Of a stretch of 20,063 nt of DNA, positions 6,790-16,021 are shown piece by piece. The stretch comes from JAVZLQ01 sp049700035 (GTDB lineage: Archaea > Thermoproteota > Bathyarchaeia > Bathyarchaeales > Bathycorpusculaceae), in NCBI GenBank assembly GCA_049700035.1, contig JBNAWC010000020.1, positions 1-20,063 on the forward strand. The letters run 5' to 3'. The notes beneath the pieces are model-generated. The model did no database searches and had not been told where the DNA came from. It saw only the letters and a list, made by a program, of their open reading frames with translations. A program made the translations under genes and the position numbers. Each line of letters starts with the position of its first letter. Positions within the stretch are counted from its first letter, which is position 1.

Positions 6790-7722
6790 ATGCCATTAAA
6801 AACAGTAAAAACCGAAACGGCGAAAGCCCTAACACTAGAATGGATTTTACACGTTAAAAATTATAAGCTTAATCTTGACAAAAACTTGTGTGTTGGCTGC
6901 CAAATCTGCGCATTAGCTTGCCCAAAAGAGGCAATAAAAGTTGAGAAACAGCCGAAAGCCAAAGGAGAAAAAGCTAAAAGGGCGAAAGTTGACATAGACT
7001 TGAAAAAGTGCAATTTTTGCGGAGTATGTGACATACTTTGCCCATATGGGGCAATAAGAGTAACGGTTAACGGCGAACATGTGTTATCAGTTGTTGAGAA
7101 GGAAAGCTTTCCGCAGCTTATACGAGAAATAAAGGTGGATACAAGCAAATGTCCAGTAGACTGCGTTGAATGCGAGAAGGCGTGCTCACTAAACCTAATC
7201 AAAATTACAAGGTTAACTCCAGATGGAATAATTGTTGAAGATTTAAAGTCTTTGACTAAAAAGCAGACGAAAGCGCTTAAAGTGCAGGTCAATGTTGACA
7301 TTGAGCATTGCCCATGTTGCAGAATATGTGAAATCAAATGTCCAGAAGGCGTTATGCAAGTGCGTAAGTTCCTTCAAGGAAAAATTGCAATTCACCAAGA
7401 AAAGTGTCCGGAGGGCTGCACGGACTGCCTAGATGTTTGTCCAATAACTGGGGCGCTTTATCTTTCAGAAAAGGATAAGAAAGTGCACGTTAACGAGCTG
7501 TTTTGCATTTACTGCGGAGCATGCAAAGTCGTGTGTCCAGTTGAAGAAGCCTTAGAGCTTAAGCGCACCAAAGTTTTTCACACACCAATTCATTCTGGAG
7601 CATGGAACAAAGTTTTGGAAAGGATAGCCTCTCCAGTTGAGATGAGTAAGGAGTTGAAGGCAAAAAGTTCACAAAAAATTTTGGAGTCTGTAGAAAAAAG
7701 GCTTGGATGGAGGAGCACATAA
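6790..7722 (+). CDS. Polyferredoxin with six [4Fe-4S] cluster motifs
   Basis: The 310-residue soluble protein has 24 cysteines in six cluster motifs. Four are C-x2-C-x2-C-x3-C (C34-37-40-44, C74-77-80-84, C174-177-180-184, C239-242-245-249). Two are C-x3-C-x2-C-x3-C (C121-125-128-132, C206-210-213-217). The last 60 residues carry none and look helical. It is thus an electron wire, similar to the polyferredoxins FwdF and MvhB of methanogens, though those have more clusters and I cannot assign either name. Its stop TAA directly abuts the HdrA ATG, so the two proteins are almost certainly made together, and the polyferredoxin probably passes electrons to or from HdrA. Confidence 0.88.
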   Translation: MPLKTVKTETAKALTLEWILHVKNYKLNLDKNLCVGCQICALACPKEAIKVEKQPKAKGEKAKRAKVDIDLKKCNFCGVCDILCPYGAIRVTVNGEHVLSVVEKESFPQLIREIKVDTSKCPVDCVECEKACSLNLIKITRLTPDGIIVEDLKSLTKKQTKALKVQVNVDIEHCPCCRICEIKCPEGVMQVRKFLQGKIAIHQEKCPEGCTDCLDVCPITGALYLSEKDKKVHVNELFCIYCGACKVVCPVEEALELKRTKVFHTPIHSGAWNKVLERIASPVEMSKELKAKSSQKILESVEKRLGWRST

Positions 7723-10149
7723 ATGGCTGAAGAACCAAGAATTGGAGTTTTCATATGCCACTGTGGACTAAACATAGCTGGAGTTTTAGACATAAAGGAG
7801 CTTGTTGAATACGCGAAAACCCTGCCAAACGTTGTTTACGTGAAGGACAACCGCTACACATGCGCAGACCCAGGGCAAGAGGAAATTAGGAAAGCCATCA
7901 AGGAGCACAAGCTTAACCGCGTTGTTGTTGCTGCATGCTCGCCTAGGATGCATGAACCAACCTTCAGAAGAACAGTTTCAGATGTTAATTTGAACCCATT
8001 CCTTTTCGAGATGGCGAACATCCGCGAATTCTCTTCTTGGTGCCACCCAAGCACGCCTAAGGAGGCAACGGAAAAAGCCAAAGACATAATCAAGATGGCA
8101 GTAGCCAAAGTAAGGCTACTTCAGCCCCTACAAACCATAGAGGTTCCAGTTACGAATAAGGCGCTTGTTATCGGCGGTGGAATCGCTGGAATGAATGCTG
8201 CCTTGGATTTGGCGGAGATGGGATTTAAGGTTTACTTGCTTGAAAAAAGCGAGAGCATAGGCGGACACATGGCGCAGTTGGATAAGACATTTCCAACATT
8301 GGACTGTTCAATATGTATTGAAGGACCAAAGATGGTTGATGTTGGAAGACATCCGAACATAGAGATAATTGCTTATGCCGATTTGTTGAGCGTTAGCGGT
8401 TACATCGGCAACTTTAAGGTTAAGATTAGGAAAAACCCGCGGTACGTGATTGCTGAAAACTGCACTGGGTGCGGCGAATGCAAAGACGCTTGTCCAATAG
8501 AGTATCCAAACGAGTGGGACATGAATCTGGGCGTGCGAAAAGCCATATCGGTTCCATTTGACCAAGCTGTTCCGCTGGTTTACACGATAAACAAGGATTA
8601 CTGCATAGAATGTTACAAGTGTGTTGACGCTTGCGGGGCGAGGCAAGCCATAAACTTTGAGCAGCAACCAGAAGAAATAGAGTTGGAAGTAGGCGCGATT
8701 ATTGTTGCAACTGGCTATGATATTTACTTACCATACGACATGCCACTTTACGGTTATGGAAAATACACAAACGTGATAACTTCCCTAGAATTCGAGAGGC
8801 TTATTCTCGCCGCTGGACCAACGGGCGGCAAGGTTGTTAGAGCTTCTGACGGGCAGAAGCCCCACAGCGTCGCCTTTATTCAATGTGTTGGCTCAAGAGA
8901 CGCGAACAAGTACCCATACTGTTCGAATTTCTGCTGCATGTATACATTAAAGCACGTTGTGCAGCTTAAGGAGAAGTACAAGGAAAATGTGGAAATTTAC
9001 GTTTTCTACATGGACATGCGCAGCAACTTTAAGGGATATGAGGAGTTTTATCAACGTGCACGCGAGTTAGGCGTAAACTTCATCCGCGGAAGGGTAAGCC
9101 GCATTTTGGAGGTCCCCGAGACAAAGAATCTGCTTATTCACGCTGAGGACATGACACTTGGGCAGCCAATAGAAATCGAAGCGGAAATGGTTGTTTTGGC
9201 AACTGCAGCCATACCGAAAAAGGGTTCAGAAGAGATAGCGCGAATCTTGAACTTGACACGCGGAGCAGACGGTTTCTTCATGGAAAGCCACCCGAAACTC
9301 AAGCCCCTAGATGCACCAACGGATGGAATATTCCTTGCAGGGGCATGCCAAGGCTTGAAGGACATACCCTACAGTGTTTCGCAGGGTTGCGGAGCAGCCT
9401 CACGAGCGGCAACAGTTCTTTCTAAGCCAAAGTGGAAGATTGAGCCAATAGTGGCTGTTGTCGACGCAACAAAATGCAGAAACGTCACAACAAAATGTGG
9501 CATTTGCGCTGAAAGATGCCCATACGGCGCAATAAAGGCTGAAGAAAAACAGCCAGCTCAAGTGATAACTGCCATGTGTCACGGCTGCGGGACATGCGTA
9601 GCAGAATGTCCAGCAGACGCAATACAACAGATGCACTTTACAGACGCACAAATATTTGCCCAAATAAGAGCCGCTTTGGAGACGAACCCAGAAAATAAGA
9701 TTTTGGCTTTCTTGTGCAACTGGTGCAGTTATGCGGGTGCGGATTTGGCTGGAACAAGCAGGTTTGAATATCCGCCAACAATACGCCCAATAAGGGTTAT
9801 GTGTTCTGGAAGAGTTGACAGAGACTTCGTATTAGAAGCCTTTAGGCTTGGCGCTGGAATGGTTCTTGTTGGCGCATGCCACTTGCCATACGACTGCCAC
9901 TACATAAGCGGAAACTGGAAGATGAAAGCTAGAATGGACGCGTTGGCGCCTATGCTTCACAAGCTTGGATTAAGCCCAGAAAGATTCCGTGTTGAATATG
10001 TTTCGGCAGCTGAAGGCGTAAAGTTCGCAGAAATTGTTATGGAGATGACCGCGCAGATGCAAGCACTAGGAAAGGAACGAATTAAAGCTGAGAACGAGAA
10101 GTTGCGCCCATTTTTGGAGAACATGCTAAAGCGTAAGGAGAAAAAGTAG
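7723..10149 (+). CDS. hdrA: HdrA-like heterodisulfide reductase flavoprotein fused to an MvhD domain
   Basis: HdrA is the FAD subunit that splits electron pairs between ferredoxin and a disulfide-reducing partner in methanogens and relatives. Here the N-terminal HdrA segment (FICHCGLNIAGVLD) is followed by the dinucleotide-binding motif GGGIAGMNAALDLAEMG at about 149-165, cluster motifs at about 247 (CTGCGECKDAC) and 293 (CIECYKC), and a CVGSRD/YCSNFCC segment near 387-405. Two ferredoxin motifs near 584 and 618 come next. Residues about 660-790 form an MvhD/FlpD-type domain, with CNWCSYAGADLAG, MCSGRVD and GACHLPYDCHY. MvhD normally links HdrA to a hydrogenase or formate dehydrogenase, so the fusion suggests input from such an enzyme. 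At 808 residues the length fits HdrA plus MvhD. GGAGGA at 7709-7714, eight bases before the ATG, is a good ribosome binding site. No hdrB or hdrC adjoins, so the partner must be encoded elsewhere. Confidence 0.94.
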   Translation: MAEEPRIGVFICHCGLNIAGVLDIKELVEYAKTLPNVVYVKDNRYTCADPGQEEIRKAIKEHKLNRVVVAACSPRMHEPTFRRTVSDVNLNPFLFEMANIREFSSWCHPSTPKEATEKAKDIIKMAVAKVRLLQPLQTIEVPVTNKALVIGGGIAGMNAALDLAEMGFKVYLLEKSESIGGHMAQLDKTFPTLDCSICIEGPKMVDVGRHPNIEIIAYADLLSVSGYIGNFKVKIRKNPRYVIAENCTGCGECKDACPIEYPNEWDMNLGVRKAISVPFDQAVPLVYTINKDYCIECYKCVDACGARQAINFEQQPEEIELEVGAIIVATGYDIYLPYDMPLYGYGKYTNVITSLEFERLILAAGPTGGKVVRASDGQKPHSVAFIQCVGSRDANKYPYCSNFCCMYTLKHVVQLKEKYKENVEIYVFYMDMRSNFKGYEEFYQRARELGVNFIRGRVSRILEVPETKNLLIHAEDMTLGQPIEIEAEMVVLATAAIPKKGSEEIARILNLTRGADGFFMESHPKLKPLDAPTDGIFLAGACQGLKDIPYSVSQGCGAASRAATVLSKPKWKIEPIVAVVDATKCRNVTTKCGICAERCPYGAIKAEEKQPAQVITAMCHGCGTCVAECPADAIQQMHFTDAQIFAQIRAALETNPENKILAFLCNWCSYAGADLAGTSRFEYPPTIRPIRVMCSGRVDRDFVLEAFRLGAGMVLVGACHLPYDCHYISGNWKMKARMDALAPMLHKLGLSPERFRVEYVSAAEGVKFAEIVMEMTAQMQALGKERIKAENEKLRPFLENMLKRKEKK

Positions 10150-10155
10150 CCTTAA

Positions 10156-11418
10156 CTAAACCTTTTTTCTAACAAAATAGTAAATCACACCAGCCATTAG
10201 CCCAGCAGCGCCTACAATCCAAGCTTGCGGTGAAGCAAAAAGAATGAAAACCAATAATGCAACACACGTGAGTACACCCAAAACTGGAATAAAACGCGGA
10301 TACAACCTATTCTGAACCTTCAATTTTAATGCGGACACGCTAGCCATTGTATAATAGAAAAGCAAAGCAAACGTGCTTATGGCTACGACGCTTGAAAGGT
10401 CAACAAGCAAGGCAAGAAGAGTCATCAAAACGCCAACAGTCCATATTGAAAGGTGCGGCGTATTATATTTTGAGTGAAGCTTTCCAAGTGCTTGTGGTAC
10501 ATCGTTTCGCCTCGCCATTGCGTAAGCCATGCGGGAAACGCCCAAAATAGCGGTTAATAGCACGCTTGCTGTTGCGAGTAAACCGCCAGCAGAAACTATG
10601 TAAATGGCAACATCGTTTTCCGTGATGCGGATGGCTTCGGTTAATGGCGAATTTGAACCCGAAAGTCTAGTTGCGCCTACAAGTCCAACGGCTACTAAGC
10701 CTACAAGCATATAAACTACTGTTGATATTACTAGCGAAAGCAGTATCGCCGTTGGAACATTCCGCCTAGCGTCTTTAACTTCTTCAGCGACAACGGCTAC
10801 TCTTGCAAATCCAGCATACGCAAAGAAAATGTAACATGTACCGTAAAGCATTCCAATGTTTAAAGGTGCAAATGGCACGTAATTTTCGGGTTTAATGTAC
10901 GCCAAGCCGAAGATTATGAAGAATGCTAGTACAAGAAGTTTTGCGGCAACCAAAAAGTTGTTGAGGAGGGCTGATTGACGAATTCCAAAAAAGTTCAGCA
11001 ACGTGAAAAATATACATAGTATAGCCGCAATCCAGTTGGTGGGCAAGGTTGGAAATATAGCTGTAAAGTAGTTTGCAAATCCAAGGGAAACGGCGGCGCC
11101 CACAAAAGTGTTTGATAGTATCCACATCCACCCAACCAGGAAGCCAGCAAAAGGCGAAATCAGCTGATAAGCGTACTCGTAAATGCTGCCCTCTCTTGGC
11201 TGCCAAGCCGTAAGTTCGGCAAAACTTAACGCTGTGAATAGGGCAATCACCGCCGCCATTAGCATGGAAATAACAACTGCTGAGCCAGCCAGACCAGCCG
11301 CGATGCCCGTGACAACAAATATGCCTGCACCTACAATTGCGCCTACGCTTATGGCTGTTGCGTCAAATAACCCTAAGGTTGGTTTAAGCTTTGATTGCTG
11401 GGTTTCGTCTTCATTCAT
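10156..11418 (-). CDS. APC superfamily amino acid permease
   Basis: The protein of about 420 residues is very hydrophobic, with about 12 membrane helices. Its first helix carries the substrate-binding motif GAIVGAGIFVVTG typical of amino acid/polyamine/organocation transporters, and SFAELTAWQPREGSIYEYAY and FFAYAGFARVAVVAEEVKDARRNVP are also family hallmarks. It probably imports amino acids, but the exact substrate is not visible. The frame opens at GTG 11427, but ATG 11418 is preferred because it is an ATG and the next residues are the usual polar N-terminus. An AT-rich element near 11455-11466 could be its TATA box. It converges with hdrA, with only six bases between the stops. Confidence 0.9.
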   Translation of the reverse strand: MNEDETQQSKLKPTLGLFDATAISVGAIVGAGIFVVTGIAAGLAGSAVVISMLMAAVIALFTALSFAELTAWQPREGSIYEYAYQLISPFAGFLVGWMWILSNTFVGAAVSLGFANYFTAIFPTLPTNWIAAILCIFFTLLNFFGIRQSALLNNFLVAAKLLVLAFFIIFGLAYIKPENYVPFAPLNIGMLYGTCYIFFAYAGFARVAVVAEEVKDARRNVPTAILLSLVISTVVYMLVGLVAVGLVGATRLSGSNSPLTEAIRITENDVAIYIVSAGGLLATASVLLTAILGVSRMAYAMARRNDVPQALGKLHSKYNTPHLSIWTVGVLMTLLALLVDLSSVVAISTFALLFYYTMASVSALKLKVQNRLYPRFIPVLGVLTCVALLVFILFASPQAWIVGAAGLMAGVIYYFVRKKV

Positions 11419-11499
11419 GCTGAACACGCGTTAAGGAAACAGTTCTCAAAGGTTAACTATTAAAACTTTAAGGGCGGTTCTTTTATCATTGAAAAGATT

Positions 11500-14409
11500 T
11501 TAGATTCCCTTCACGCGTTTTTCCTTGTCTTCCCAGAATTCTCTGGTTTTCAGATACTGTATCTTCGCCTTTAAAAGGTCCATGTAAAACTCTTCCTCTC
11601 TGGGATGCATCTTCCCAAGAATTCTCGAGGCTGTTTCTGGTCCTACACCCTTTACTTCTAGGGCTATAATCGCCTTTTTGCCATAACTCAAAATTAGATC
11701 GGCTGTGCGCCTCGCATGGGCTAGTTCCTTTAGCTCCTCTTCTGTTAGCGGTTTGCCTTCACGTCTCCTCATTAAAATTTCGCGCATTCGCTTTGCATCT
11801 TGGTTCTTGTACAGAAGCGCCAGAAGCCTCGATTGACATTTTTCGCATGCGGGATTTTCTGGCATGTTCCTAACTTTCTTTTCAGTCGTCCATTCACCAC
11901 ATGCCATACACAAAAGCGTTATTGTTCTGGCTTCTATTGCACGCTTCATTCTCTCTATATTGCTTAGTAAAACTCTGTCTGGAGCCATAAGCTCTGAAAC
12001 GTCAGAATATTTTGCGAGAATATGGTACGCCAGTGGCGTTGGCTTCTCGCTACGATATAAAACGCTAACCTTGATTTTCCCATCTCTAACTTCACGCATG
12101 ATTTCCTTGACTTTTTTAACATCTACCTTTTCCAACATTGCCTCGCGTAAAGTTTCATCATAAACTGGTGTTCCAGCAAACCTAGAAGGCAGCTGACTTT
12201 GCCTTTCAGGTCCCATGGTTTTTCCTCGGGGCAAGGCTCCAAATCTTTCGGCTACAAACTTCATTTTGTAGGCGAATGGAAACTTGGCTTCCAGATACTC
12301 ATTAAAGGCTTTATCAATCTCTTCGTCTGATAAAGCGAAAAGCACATGTGGCATCTTCTCCAGTTCACGTTGAGTTACTTCTCTTGGCGCTTCTATTAAT
12401 ATGCGGTAACCATCACTCCACCACCCAATCATGAATTCTCTGTCCGAGAGCACAGAATCAAAGATTCCGCCTAAAGTGTTGTTCACAACTTCGCCAAAGC
12501 AAGCATGAACTATTAGGTATTTGCCGAAAGCCTCAATTAGAATATGATTGTCAGTTGGCAGTGGCACCCTCTCTTTTAGATGCTGTTCACCCTCACGTAC
12601 AGCATCAAGCAAGACCACTTTGTCCATCGCAAACTTCTCAGCAAGCCTTTCCGCTACAGCTTCAGCATTACAAGTTTCCTTGAGCAGCGTTTCAATTTCC
12701 CTTCGCAGTCTGCCAGTTTCCTGTGCAAGGTTGAATGGCACTGGTAGAAGTTCACCGTCCCATCCTGGAATCGCCGCCAGCGGGTCTTCTGATGGGACGA
12801 CATAAACTGTTCCAGTTTCTTCTTCTATCTGGACTATGCGCCAAACTTTTCCTCTACAAATGAAGTTTAAGCCTATGCGGGCTCGTAATGCCATGAACTC
12901 GTCGCCTAAGGTGCCGATTTTTCTATCCGTTATTATGTTTATTATTGGGTAGCGTCTCTCATCTGGAATCATTGAAAGGTTCTCATAGTAGTAATGCCTA
13001 GTTTTCCGTGTTTTCTTCAAAATCTTTCCTTCTTCCTCAAATCTTAATTCGCCCAAGCTGTCTAAAAAGCGTATCACATCCAAAAGCGCAGTTTCCAGCA
13101 AATTACGGTAGGGATAAGCCCTACGCACAATCTCCAGAACCTCTTTTATTGTTGCTGTTCCCTTGTCCATTAGTATACCAGCGACTTGATGCGCCAAAAC
13201 ATCTAATGCACATTCATGAATCATAACTGGCTCAATCTTTCCTTCGTAAGCGCTTCTAACAGCGGCAATTGATTCAAGAGTGTCGTCTGTAAAAGCTGTA
13301 ATTATTGTGCCTTTTGAGAGCATATCTAGGCGATGTCCGCTGCGTCCAACCCTCTGGATTAGACTGCTCACTTGTCTGGGTGAAAGATATTGTATGACCA
13401 TGTCCACTGTGCCTATATCTATGCCAAGCTCCAATGTGCTTGTGCAAATTGTAGCCTTCAAAACTCCATTCTTAAAGTCATCCTCTATCTGCGTGCGCTC
13501 CTCTTTGGATAAAGAGCCGTGATGCACGGCAATGTCAGCCCTTCCAAGCTGGTTAAACTTATGTCCAAGCATTTCAGCGTTTGTCCTACTGTTAACAAAA
13601 ATCAGCGTTGACTTGTGAGCGTCAACAAGTTCGGCTAAACGTCTTATCCTAGCTACTGCTTCGGGTGCTGTCCCAAGCTTCTCAGCCAAATCGTAGTCAG
13701 CGTCTGTTGGCTCTGGCTTTTCCACCTTATATTTGTAGCCTTTAGGAAGAAGTGATTGAACAACTCTAATTTTCCTGTTTGCTCCAGCTATGAAGCATGC
13801 AACTTCGCTTGGATTGCCCACAGTTGCAGATAAGCCTATCCTCTGAAATTCTTTACCAACGACCTCGTGGAGTCTCTCCAAAGCTACTGTGAGCTGTACT
13901 CCGCGTTTACTAGATGCTAACTCGTGAACTTCGTCAATAATGACGCATTGAACATTGCTCAAGTGATGCCTCATCCTGGAGCCTGGAAGAATTGCTTGAA
14001 GCGTTTCGGGTGTTGTCACAAGCATCTGCGGTGGAGAAAAAGCTTGTTTTCTTCGGATTTTCAGTTCGGTGTCGCCATGTCTAACTTCGATTGTTATGCC
14101 TAAACGGTTAGCCCAAAATTTTAAGCGCTTGAGCAAATCACGGTTTAAAGCCCTTAACGGCGTAACATAAACTATTCTTATGCCACACTTTGATTTATCT
14201 TGAACAAGTTTGGAGAATATGGGGAGAAGAACAGCCTCAGTCTTTCCAGTTCCAGTTGGCGCAATTAAAAGCACGTTATCTCCTGCCAAAATTGGCGGAA
14301 CAGCAATAACTTGAGGTAAAGTGGGCTTAGAAAACCCAAGCTCGACAAGTCCATCGCGAACTGGTTCTGCAAGAAGCTCAAAGACATCGCGTTCTGACTG
14401 ATTTTCCAT
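11500..14409 (-). CDS. lhr: Lhr-type superfamily 2 helicase with zinc motif and C-terminal HhH
   Basis: Large helicase-related proteins are ATP-driven 3'-5' nucleic acid translocases linked to DNA repair and, in some archaea, RNA metabolism. Visible motifs, numbered from the upstream TTG: APTGTGKT at 52-59 (motif I), TPLRAL at 85-90 (Ia), DEVH at 161-164 (II), SAT at 196-198 (III) and QRVGRSGH near 354-361 (VI). The middle third has the winged-helix and Lhr core features, such as WRIVQIEEETGTVYVVPSEDP. Near 835-865, CMACGEW and CEKC form a CxxC...CxxC zinc-ribbon-like pair, and LEVKGVGPETASRIL near the end is a helix-hairpin-helix. The length, near 970, fits the longer archaeal members. Start: ATG 14409 is preferred over TTG 14415. 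The gene probably has its own promoter, since 72 bases separate its stop from the permease start downstream. Confidence 0.92.
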   Translation of the reverse strand: MENQSERDVFELLAEPVRDGLVELGFSKPTLPQVIAVPPILAGDNVLLIAPTGTGKTEAVLLPIFSKLVQDKSKCGIRIVYVTPLRALNRDLLKRLKFWANRLGITIEVRHGDTELKIRRKQAFSPPQMLVTTPETLQAILPGSRMRHHLSNVQCVIIDEVHELASSKRGVQLTVALERLHEVVGKEFQRIGLSATVGNPSEVACFIAGANRKIRVVQSLLPKGYKYKVEKPEPTDADYDLAEKLGTAPEAVARIRRLAELVDAHKSTLIFVNSRTNAEMLGHKFNQLGRADIAVHHGSLSKEERTQIEDDFKNGVLKATICTSTLELGIDIGTVDMVIQYLSPRQVSSLIQRVGRSGHRLDMLSKGTIITAFTDDTLESIAAVRSAYEGKIEPVMIHECALDVLAHQVAGILMDKGTATIKEVLEIVRRAYPYRNLLETALLDVIRFLDSLGELRFEEEGKILKKTRKTRHYYYENLSMIPDERRYPIINIITDRKIGTLGDEFMALRARIGLNFICRGKVWRIVQIEEETGTVYVVPSEDPLAAIPGWDGELLPVPFNLAQETGRLRREIETLLKETCNAEAVAERLAEKFAMDKVVLLDAVREGEQHLKERVPLPTDNHILIEAFGKYLIVHACFGEVVNNTLGGIFDSVLSDREFMIGWWSDGYRILIEAPREVTQRELEKMPHVLFALSDEEIDKAFNEYLEAKFPFAYKMKFVAERFGALPRGKTMGPERQSQLPSRFAGTPVYDETLREAMLEKVDVKKVKEIMREVRDGKIKVSVLYRSEKPTPLAYHILAKYSDVSELMAPDRVLLSNIERMKRAIEARTITLLCMACGEWTTEKKVRNMPENPACEKCQSRLLALLYKNQDAKRMREILMRRREGKPLTEEELKELAHARRTADLILSYGKKAIIALEVKGVGPETASRILGKMHPREEEFYMDLLKAKIQYLKTREFWEDKEKRVKGI

Positions 14410-14459
14410 TTTCAAGTGTCGCCAGATGTCTAAATAATGAAAACTGCACTTATTCTTTA

Positions 14460-15029
14460 CTAGGGATGAATCTTGTCTTGAGAACTGCTTGCTTTCCTTA
14501 TGGCTTCTTGCAGTAATCTTTGAACCTCGTATGGGTTTCTTACAGCCTTAAAAGCTGGACGCACTATTGGATTATATGGGCTTGGCGCTCCAACTGGAAC
14601 ATAGCCCGCTGTCACCGCAATTATTGAGCCAGTTCCGTAAAATTTGTCCAACCAGCTAACGGTCACGTAAACTTCTTGAATCTTGTTAAGCTCAACAAAT
14701 CTTGTGTCTATTCCTATTGCGCCTGTTTGTGTTATTATGCGTTGGTCAGTTATCATGTATTCGGTGTTGCTATACCTCAAGTATTCAATGAACAACGAAA
14801 CCACGATTATGAAAATACCTATCAAGGTAAAGAAGCTAAAGAACAAAAATGGAAAAATTATCCCTCCAGACGAAAGAGCAGAAATGATGAAAAACATCGT
14901 GAAAATAATCCATACAACTGCAAATACGGGAACCACAATGAGCCCGGACAATATAAAAGGTATTAAAACGGGTCTTCCACTCCACAAAACTTTTTCGTCT
15001 ACATAGAGGTGTTTGCTCAACTGCGACAT
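14460..15029 (-). CDS. Membrane protein with a bacterial-type PH-like domain (DUF304/YdbS-like)
   Basis: The protein is 189 residues from ATG 15029. YVDEKVLWSGRPVLIPF at the start is the usual opening of the YdbS/bPH2 family. Two membrane helices follow at about 25-50 and 55-83, then a PH-like domain: YSNTEYMITDQRIITQTGAIGIDTRFVELNKIQEVYV, with the R-x-x-x-Q-x-G and WLDKFYGTGSI patterns of the family. It is anchored in the membrane with the PH domain in the cytoplasm; the function of these proteins is poorly defined. TTG 15041 is in frame, but GGGAAGA just before ATG 15029 supports the shorter form. The amidotransferase stop lies 37 bases upstream on the same strand, so the two may be co-transcribed. 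Confidence 0.8.
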   Translation of the reverse strand: MSQLSKHLYVDEKVLWSGRPVLIPFILSGLIVVPVFAVVWIIFTMFFIISALSSGGIIFPFLFFSFFTLIGIFIIVVSLFIEYLRYSNTEYMITDQRIITQTGAIGIDTRFVELNKIQEVYVTVSWLDKFYGTGSIIAVTAGYVPVGAPSPYNPIVRPAFKAVRNPYEVQRLLQEAIRKASSSQDKIHP

Positions 15030-15066
15030 GATTCTTCCCAAAATTATTAGACACTAGTATGCCTAT

Positions 15067-15861
15067 TTAGGATTTACACTTTAATTTAAAAGGGAAGGTG
15101 ATTTTCAAGTTTCCTTCCTCGCCATATGGAATCGAGGCATACTCTTCAAATCTGCCTTCACAAATTATGTCATTAAACTCTCCTACTAGCGGTTCCTTTC
15201 TGGAACAGAAGACAATTTCACCAACACTATTTCTCCATATCGCCAATCCTCTAGTTTTTCCCTTGTGAATAAAGTGTAATAGCAAACGGTTCTTTTCGAT
15301 TTGTAAAATGCTAACGGTGTTTGACCCTTTCAGAAGTTGGAAAAGTGCTTCAACAGCCTTCTCTGGGCAAGCCTTCTCTGCTAATAGCTCTTCGAATAGG
15401 TGTGGAATGACCTCTGAATCAATCAGCTCTATCTTTTCCGATTCAAAAACGTGTCTGGCGCCGATTTTTTCCCTCAAAGCCTTATAGTTTGCCACATTCC
15501 CGTTATGAGCAGAAATCAACATCAACCCATCGAAACATCGTGTAACATATGGCTGCGCTGTCCCTTTGAATTTGGCTGTTTCCATAAACTGTGGACTTGG
15601 CATGCGCACATGCCCAACCAAAACACACGTCGCGCTAATCCTAACAATCTGGGATAAACGTCCAGCTGGAGAGCCGCCGACATCCCCAACTTTCTCTAAC
15701 AAAATATTTCCATTATTGTCAAGAACTGCTATGCCAGCGCCAAAACCGCCTACAGGCTTTGGCTCGTGCGGATACTGATGAGTTTCCAGTTTTGCGAGAA
15801 CCCTAAAAACCTTGACAAGAGGGACTGGCTTATTCAGCACAAACCCAAATACGCCACACAT
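15067..15861 (-). CDS. Stand-alone class II (Ntn) glutamine amidotransferase
   Basis: MCGVFGF at the start gives Cys2, the nucleophile exposed when the initiator methionine is removed. GHVRMPSPQ and FKGTAQPYV follow, then HNGNVANYKALRE, the oxyanion and glutamine-binding motif of class II enzymes, and IDSEVIPHLFEEL, which matches the family's D-x-E-V motif. At 264 residues there is only the glutaminase domain: no SIS (sugar isomerase), synthetase or phosphoribosyltransferase domain. It therefore must pass ammonia to a separate partner or act on another amide; the partner is not among the neighbours I can recognise. An AT-rich AAATATTTTA near 15894-15903 can serve as its promoter read in reverse. 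Confidence 0.85.
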   Translation of the reverse strand: MCGVFGFVLNKPVPLVKVFRVLAKLETHQYPHEPKPVGGFGAGIAVLDNNGNILLEKVGDVGGSPAGRLSQIVRISATCVLVGHVRMPSPQFMETAKFKGTAQPYVTRCFDGLMLISAHNGNVANYKALREKIGARHVFESEKIELIDSEVIPHLFEELLAEKACPEKAVEALFQLLKGSNTVSILQIEKNRLLLHFIHKGKTRGLAIWRNSVGEIVFCSRKEPLVGEFNDIICEGRFEEYASIPYGEEGNLKITFPFKLKCKS

Positions 15862-15893
15862 TCAAACCACACTCAACAACTCACTGTAAACGT

Positions 15894-15903
15894 AAATATT
15901 TTA
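15894..15903. promoter_or_regulatory. TATA-like element between the amidotransferase and the small ORF
   Basis: AAATATTTTA is nearly symmetrical. It is 33-42 bases from the amidotransferase ATG on the minus strand and 26-35 bases before the small plus-strand ORF at 15929, so it could serve either or both. Confidence 0.35.
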
Positions 15904-15928
15904 GAATTGACTAGTTAAATGTTGGACT

Positions 15929-16000
15929 ATGAAGAAATCGAGGTACGCTGACGCTACTGAGCGGATGATTGCTTTTTCCGCTCCCGAGTCCAAAGCATAG
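15929..16000 (+). CDS. Possible 23-residue peptide
   Basis: ATG 15929 opens a 23-codon frame ending in TAG, with the mixed polar peptide MKKSRYADATERMIAFSAPE and three more residues. A TATA-like element 26-35 bases upstream would give a nearly leaderless message, a common arrangement in archaea. There is no ribosome binding site. The same bases contain a weak C/D-box-like arrangement (ATGAAGA, 12 bases, CTGA, then GATGAT), so a small RNA is an alternative. A frame this short can also occur by chance. Low confidence. Confidence 0.2.
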   Translation: MKKSRYADATERMIAFSAPESKA

Positions 16001-16021
16001 CCAAAGCTAAGTTTTGCACAT

